The notes below the pieces were generated by a model. That model worked only from the letters and a program-made list of their open reading frames with translations. It did no database searches and was not told the origin of the DNA. The position numbers and the translations under genes were made by a program. A stretch of 6,278 nucleotides of DNA from the NCBI GenBank assembly GCA_023145555.1, contig JAGLDO010000178.1, positions 1 through 6,278 on the forward strand, in the 5' to 3' direction. Each line of letters opens with the position of its first letter. Position 1 is the first letter of the stretch. This stretch comes from Bacteroidales bacterium (GTDB lineage: Bacteria; Bacteroidota; Bacteroidia; Bacteroidales; B39-G9). Of this stretch, positions 6,270 to 6,278 are shown in pieces.

Positions 6270-6278
6270 AATTTCACA

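Noticed and set aside
1..6278. A previously undescribed defence, mobile or biosynthetic system
   Set aside because: All seven substantial genes fall into known families with intact motifs, with frequent strand changes and ordinary spacing. No repeats, integrase, transposase, toxin-antitoxin pair, CRISPR array or structured RNA was recognised.

Overview
The window is AT-rich (roughly one third G+C by eye) and looks like chromosomal DNA from a member of the Bacteroidota, probably an environmental Bacteroidales- or Marinilabiliales-like bacterium. The evidence is the low G+C, a near absence of Shine-Dalgarno sequences, promoter-like TAnnTTTG boxes, a uridine kinase with the TCTR variant I associate with Bacteroidota, and the occurrence of rlmF. 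The lineage is inferred from these traits, not from a marker gene.

Layout, left to right. Bases 1-125 hold the end of something unidentified plus the leader of lpdA. lpdA (126-1517, +) encodes dihydrolipoyl dehydrogenase and is closed by a clear intrinsic terminator (1538-1566). A good TACATTTG -7 box (1602-1609) precedes a two-gene unit. The first gene is rlmF (1652-2617, +), a 23S rRNA m6A1618 methyltransferase. Overlapping it by 25 nt is a small Cys-rich YgbA-family gene (2593-2937, +). manA (2977-3960, -), mannose-6-phosphate isomerase, converges on that unit. It is divergent from udk (4036-4656, +), uridine kinase, across 75 bp of extremely AT-rich DNA. A 103-nt gap with a possible promoter leads to a stand-alone DEDDy 3'-5' exonuclease of the PolB-exonuclease-like family (4760-5491, +). 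Its 3' end overlaps by 20 bp the convergent end of a YbfF/ABHD11-like alpha/beta hydrolase gene (5472-6269, -), which starts at GTG close to the window edge.

Functionally this is a housekeeping neighbourhood: central carbon metabolism (Lpd), ribosome modification (RlmF), sugar phosphate interconversion (ManA), pyrimidine salvage (Udk), nucleic-acid processing (exonuclease) and an esterase. The genes do not form one pathway and strand switches are frequent, so most are probably transcribed separately; rlmF-ygbA is the one convincing operon. I see no mobile element, CRISPR array, tRNA, rRNA, toxin-antitoxin or defence system, and no convincing undescribed system. The points most worth checking are the overlapping rlmF-ygbA pair, the Cys at the base-recognition position of uridine kinase, and the unassigned higher-G+C sequence at the left edge.
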